Part shown: piece after piece, positions 7,301 to 8,207 of the stretch
How positions within the stretch are numbered: the stretch's first letter is position 1
Layout: each line of letters begins with the position of its first letter
Assembly (NCBI GenBank): GCA_905200265.1
Contig: CAJKJS010000051.1
Location: 1-8,207, forward strand
Length of the DNA stretch: 8,207 bases
From: an uncultured Oscillospiraceae bacterium
GTDB taxonomy: Bacteria > Bacillota > Clostridia > Oscillospirales > Acutalibacteraceae
Direction: 5' to 3'
Position numbers and translations under genes: made by a program
The notes under the pieces: generated by a model
Told to the model about the DNA's origin: nothing
What the model saw: only the letters and a program-made list of their open reading frames with translations
Databases searched by the model: none

Positions 7301-7845
7301 TGGATTTCGTGAGATGTACGGAAACCATCGAAGAAGTTGATGAACGGCACTTTGCCTTCAATCGCGGACAGGTGCGCAACAGCAGCCAGGTCCATAACTT
7401 CCTGCGGGTTGGTTTCAGCCAGCATGGCAAAACCGGTCTGACGGCAGGCATACACGTCGGAGTGATCGCCGAAAATGTTCAGAGCATGGCTAGCTACGCA
7501 GCGAGCGGAAACATGGAACACGCTGGGCAGCAGTTCGCCGGCGATTTTATACATGTTGGGGATCATCAGCAGCAGGCCCTGAGAAGCCGTAAAGGTGGTG
7601 GTCAGGGCACCGGCGGCCAGAGAGCCGTGCACGGCACCAGCGGCACCGGCTTCCGACTGCATTTCCATAACATGCACGGTGTTGCCGAAAATGTTTTTCT
7701 GGCCGGCTGCAGACCACTGGTCTACATAGTCAGCCATGGGGCTGGACGGAGTAATGGGGTAAATAGCCGCTACTTCGGTAAACGCATACGCTACATGCGC
7801 AGCAGCGGTATTACCATCCATACTCTTCTTGGATCTTACTACCAT
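4312..7845 (-). CDS. nifJ: Pyruvate:ferredoxin (flavodoxin) oxidoreductase, single-chain
   Basis: An 1177-residue enzyme that oxidatively decarboxylates pyruvate to acetyl-CoA and CO2 with reduction of ferredoxin or flavodoxin, central to anaerobic fermentation. The N-terminal domain carries YPITPSSPMADYVD (29-42) and EMQSEAGAAGAVHG (61-74); Thr32 and Arg115 fit the pyruvate-binding positions. The gamma-like domain includes GLGGDGTVGANK (424-435). Two 4Fe-4S clusters are bound by Cys696/699/702/706 and Cys752/755/758/762. The proximal cluster near thiamine diphosphate uses Cys817, Cys820, Cys845 and Cys1078, a spacing close to that of the Desulfovibrio africanus enzyme. The thiamine diphosphate/Mg site is GDGWAYDIGFGG (969-980) with DTEVYSNTGGQ (997-1007). 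Full length with no broken residue; the extended C-terminal tail typical of the family is present. The start at 7845 has AAAAGGAGG 11 bases upstream, a slightly long spacing. The symbol por is also used. Confidence 0.97.
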   Translation of the reverse strand: MVVRSKKSMDGNTAAAHVAYAFTEVAAIYPITPSSPMADYVDQWSAAGQKNIFGNTVHVMEMQSEAGAAGAVHGSLAAGALTTTFTASQGLLLMIPNMYKIAGELLPSVFHVSARCVASHALNIFGDHSDVYACRQTGFAMLAETNPQEVMDLAAVAHLSAIEGKVPFINFFDGFRTSHEIQKIDVWDYKDLAEMVDWDAIQAFRDHALNPEHPAMRGSHENGDIFFQHREACNKYYTALPAVVEKYMDKVNEKLGTDYKLFNYYGAPDAERVIVAMGSICDVAEEVIDYLTAKGEKVGLVKVRLYRPFVASKLLEAIPATAKKIAVLDRTKEPGSLGEPLFLDVVAALSEGGNDAKVIGGRYGLGSKDTPPASIFAVYEELAKDAPKTRFTIGIDDDVTYLSLEEKPAPNTAAPGTTECKFWGLGGDGTVGANKNSTKIIGDHTDKYIQAYFQYDSKKTGGVTISHLRFGDKPIKSPYYINKADFVACHNPSYVIKGYKMVNDVKPGGIFMINCQWSDEELNQHMPAEAKRYIANNNIQLYTINAIDKAIEIGMGKRTNTILQSAFFALANIMPKDDAIRYMKEAAKKSYSKKGDAVVEMNYKAIDAGADALHKVDVPADWANAVDAADDRCLKGNAATVKMVKEIMEPVGAMNGDSLPVSAFVDHVDGQFELGASAYEKRGVAVTVPTWDAQKCIQCNQCAFVCPHACLRPFALTAAEVEAAPAQIKGKKMVGKGCEDYQFTMAVSPLDCMGCGVCVGVCPVNALEMVPLASQEDQQPVFDYCVENIDKKPGMMAETTVKGSQFNQPLLEFSGSCAGCAETSYARLVTQLFGERMYISNATGCSSIWGGPAATSPYTRNKLSGHGPAWANSLFEDNAEHGFGMYLGQKAVRDALVAQVKELAEKTENAEKKAACQAYLDTLEDGKKNGPAAEALVKELEKDPDCSYSKAILPKKAYLAKKSIWIFGGDGWAYDIGFGGLDHVLASGEDVNVFVFDTEVYSNTGGQASKASQIGQVAQFAAAGKAIGKKSLADIAISYGYIYVAQVAMGADRNQTLKALAEAEAYHGPSLIIGYAPCEMHGIKGGMTNCQNEMKKAVDAGYWNMFRYNPALKAEGKNPFILDSKPATASYKDFISGETRYSRLARSFPDRAADLFDKAEKRAAERYEQLVERAKGE

Positions 7846-7893
7846 GGTAAGTATTTCCTCCTTTTACGGAAAAATAAAATAACAAAGAACGCC

Positions 7894-7941
7894 CGGACCT
7901 ATTTTCATTACCGCCATGCGGTACCATTTCGAATCGGTCCG
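7894..7941 (-). promoter_or_regulatory. Nested stem-loop in the oxidoreductase mRNA leader
   Basis: On the minus strand CGGACC (7941-7936) pairs with GGTCCG (7899-7894). Inside it TACCGC (7923-7918) pairs perfectly with GCGGTA (7914-7909) around ATG. Three further pairs (ATT/AAT) can form next to the outer stem after a G-A mismatch. No U-tract follows, so it is not an intrinsic terminator. It could be an mRNA stability or regulatory element, or the inner palindrome could be a repressor site. I do not recognise it as a known riboswitch. Confidence 0.4.
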
Positions 7942-7987
7942 ACAAGGTGCAGACACAAAATGGCGCAATACACCCTGTTATAGGTTT

Positions 7988-8016
7988 ATAGTATCATTTT
8001 TTCCCCGTTCTGTAAA
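7988..8016 (-). promoter_or_regulatory. Candidate sigma-A promoter of the oxidoreductase gene
   Basis: The minus strand reads TTTACA (8016-8011), a 17-base spacer, then TACTAT (7993-7988), preceded by TGA as an extended -10 (TGnTACTAT). Spacing is ideal, and the gene is of a kind expected to be strongly expressed. The start site would be near 7981, which gives a leader of about 135 nt. The prediction rests on motif match only. Confidence 0.6.
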
Positions 8017-8081
8017 GTGAAAATCCACTTTTTCCTGTCGCATAAGCGCTACTTTTCGGGCAGGTTCCACGGAAAAATGGG

Positions 8082-8146
8082 ACAGCCCGGCTTCCTAGGA
8101 AACTTTCCCCTTTTGAGGAATTGTTTTCCTTGGTAAGCCGGGCTGT
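8082..8146. repeat. Long inverted repeat (imperfect hairpin) in the intergenic region
   Basis: ACAGCCCGGCTT (8082-8093) and AAGCCGGGCTGT (8135-8146) are perfect 12-bp complements. Pairing continues inward imperfectly with CCTAGGAAA (8094-8102) against TTTTCCTTGG (8124-8133). On the minus strand the hairpin is followed by CCCATTTTT, so it may terminate a gene entering from the right of the window on that strand. On the plus strand it is followed only by TCTCCTTT. A dispersed REP-like repeat or part of a small RNA are alternatives. Apart from this, the promoter and the leader structure, I see no gene or other element in 7846-8207. Confidence 0.6.
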
Positions 8147-8207
8147 TCTCCTTTGGAAAATGACCGATCATGGATACCAAGTGCCATGCCGCTGCACTTT
8201 TTCTGGT

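Noticed and set aside
7905..7930. T-box-like sequence TGGTACCGC in the oxidoreductase leader
   Set aside because: It resembles the conserved T-box core, but the leader is too short for a specifier stem, no terminator follows, and the gene is not one for aminoacyl-tRNA synthesis or amino acid supply.
4603..7983. Plus-strand open frame of 1126 codons opposite the oxidoreductase
   Set aside because: Its translation has no recognisable family features, and it lies antisense to a full-length protein with every catalytic and cluster ligand in place. Long antisense frames are common opposite codon-biased, highly expressed genes.
8179..8199. Small hairpin AAGTGC/GCACTT followed by a few T residues
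   Set aside because: Only six pairs with a nine-base loop and a broken T-tract, and no plus-strand gene to its left that would need a terminator.

Overview
The window looks like the chromosome of an anaerobic, spore-forming (or recently spore-forming) member of the Bacillota, most likely a clostridial lineage. It carries a spore-specific spoVA locus and a one-chain pyruvate:ferredoxin oxidoreductase. It also holds a pair of large serine recombinases of the type found at the ends of clostridial conjugative or mobilizable elements. No finer taxonomic call is possible from the sequence alone.

Region 1 (1 to about 2285) is the right-hand end of an integrated mobile element. It contains the C-terminal 205 codons of one large serine recombinase and a complete 535-residue second one. 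They overlap by 11 bases and so are probably translationally coupled. The DNA is visibly richer in A and T than the rest of the window. A short non-coding tail with a hairpin and a small palindrome leads to the junction.

Region 2 (about 2287 to 3501) is the interrupted spoVA locus. Immediately after the element lie the last 41 codons of spoVAC, in frame and ending in a normal stop. They are followed 19 bases later by a complete spoVAD with a good ribosome binding site. The element has therefore split spoVAC and cut spoVAD off from any promoter upstream of spoVAC. No spoVAE follows: a perfect 17-bp hairpin overlapping the spoVAD stop closes the unit and also serves the convergent gene on the other strand.

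Region 3 (3500 to 8207) reads on the minus strand. A pyruvate:ferredoxin oxidoreductase of 1177 residues has a candidate sigma-A promoter, a 5' leader of roughly 135 nt with a nested stem-loop, and its own rho-independent terminator. Beyond that terminator is a small cytoplasmic SGNH-type hydrolase. The last 360 bases of the window hold no gene that I can support, but contain the promoter, the leader structure and a long inverted repeat.

The main point of interest is the insertion into spoVAC. SpoVAC and SpoVAD take part in dipicolinic acid uptake into the forespore and its release at germination. An element carrying its own serine recombinases inside this gene recalls the sigK (skin) and spsM (SP-beta) interruptions that are repaired by excision during sporulation. 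Here, however, the disrupted gene normally acts in the forespore, so an excision would pass into the spore genome.
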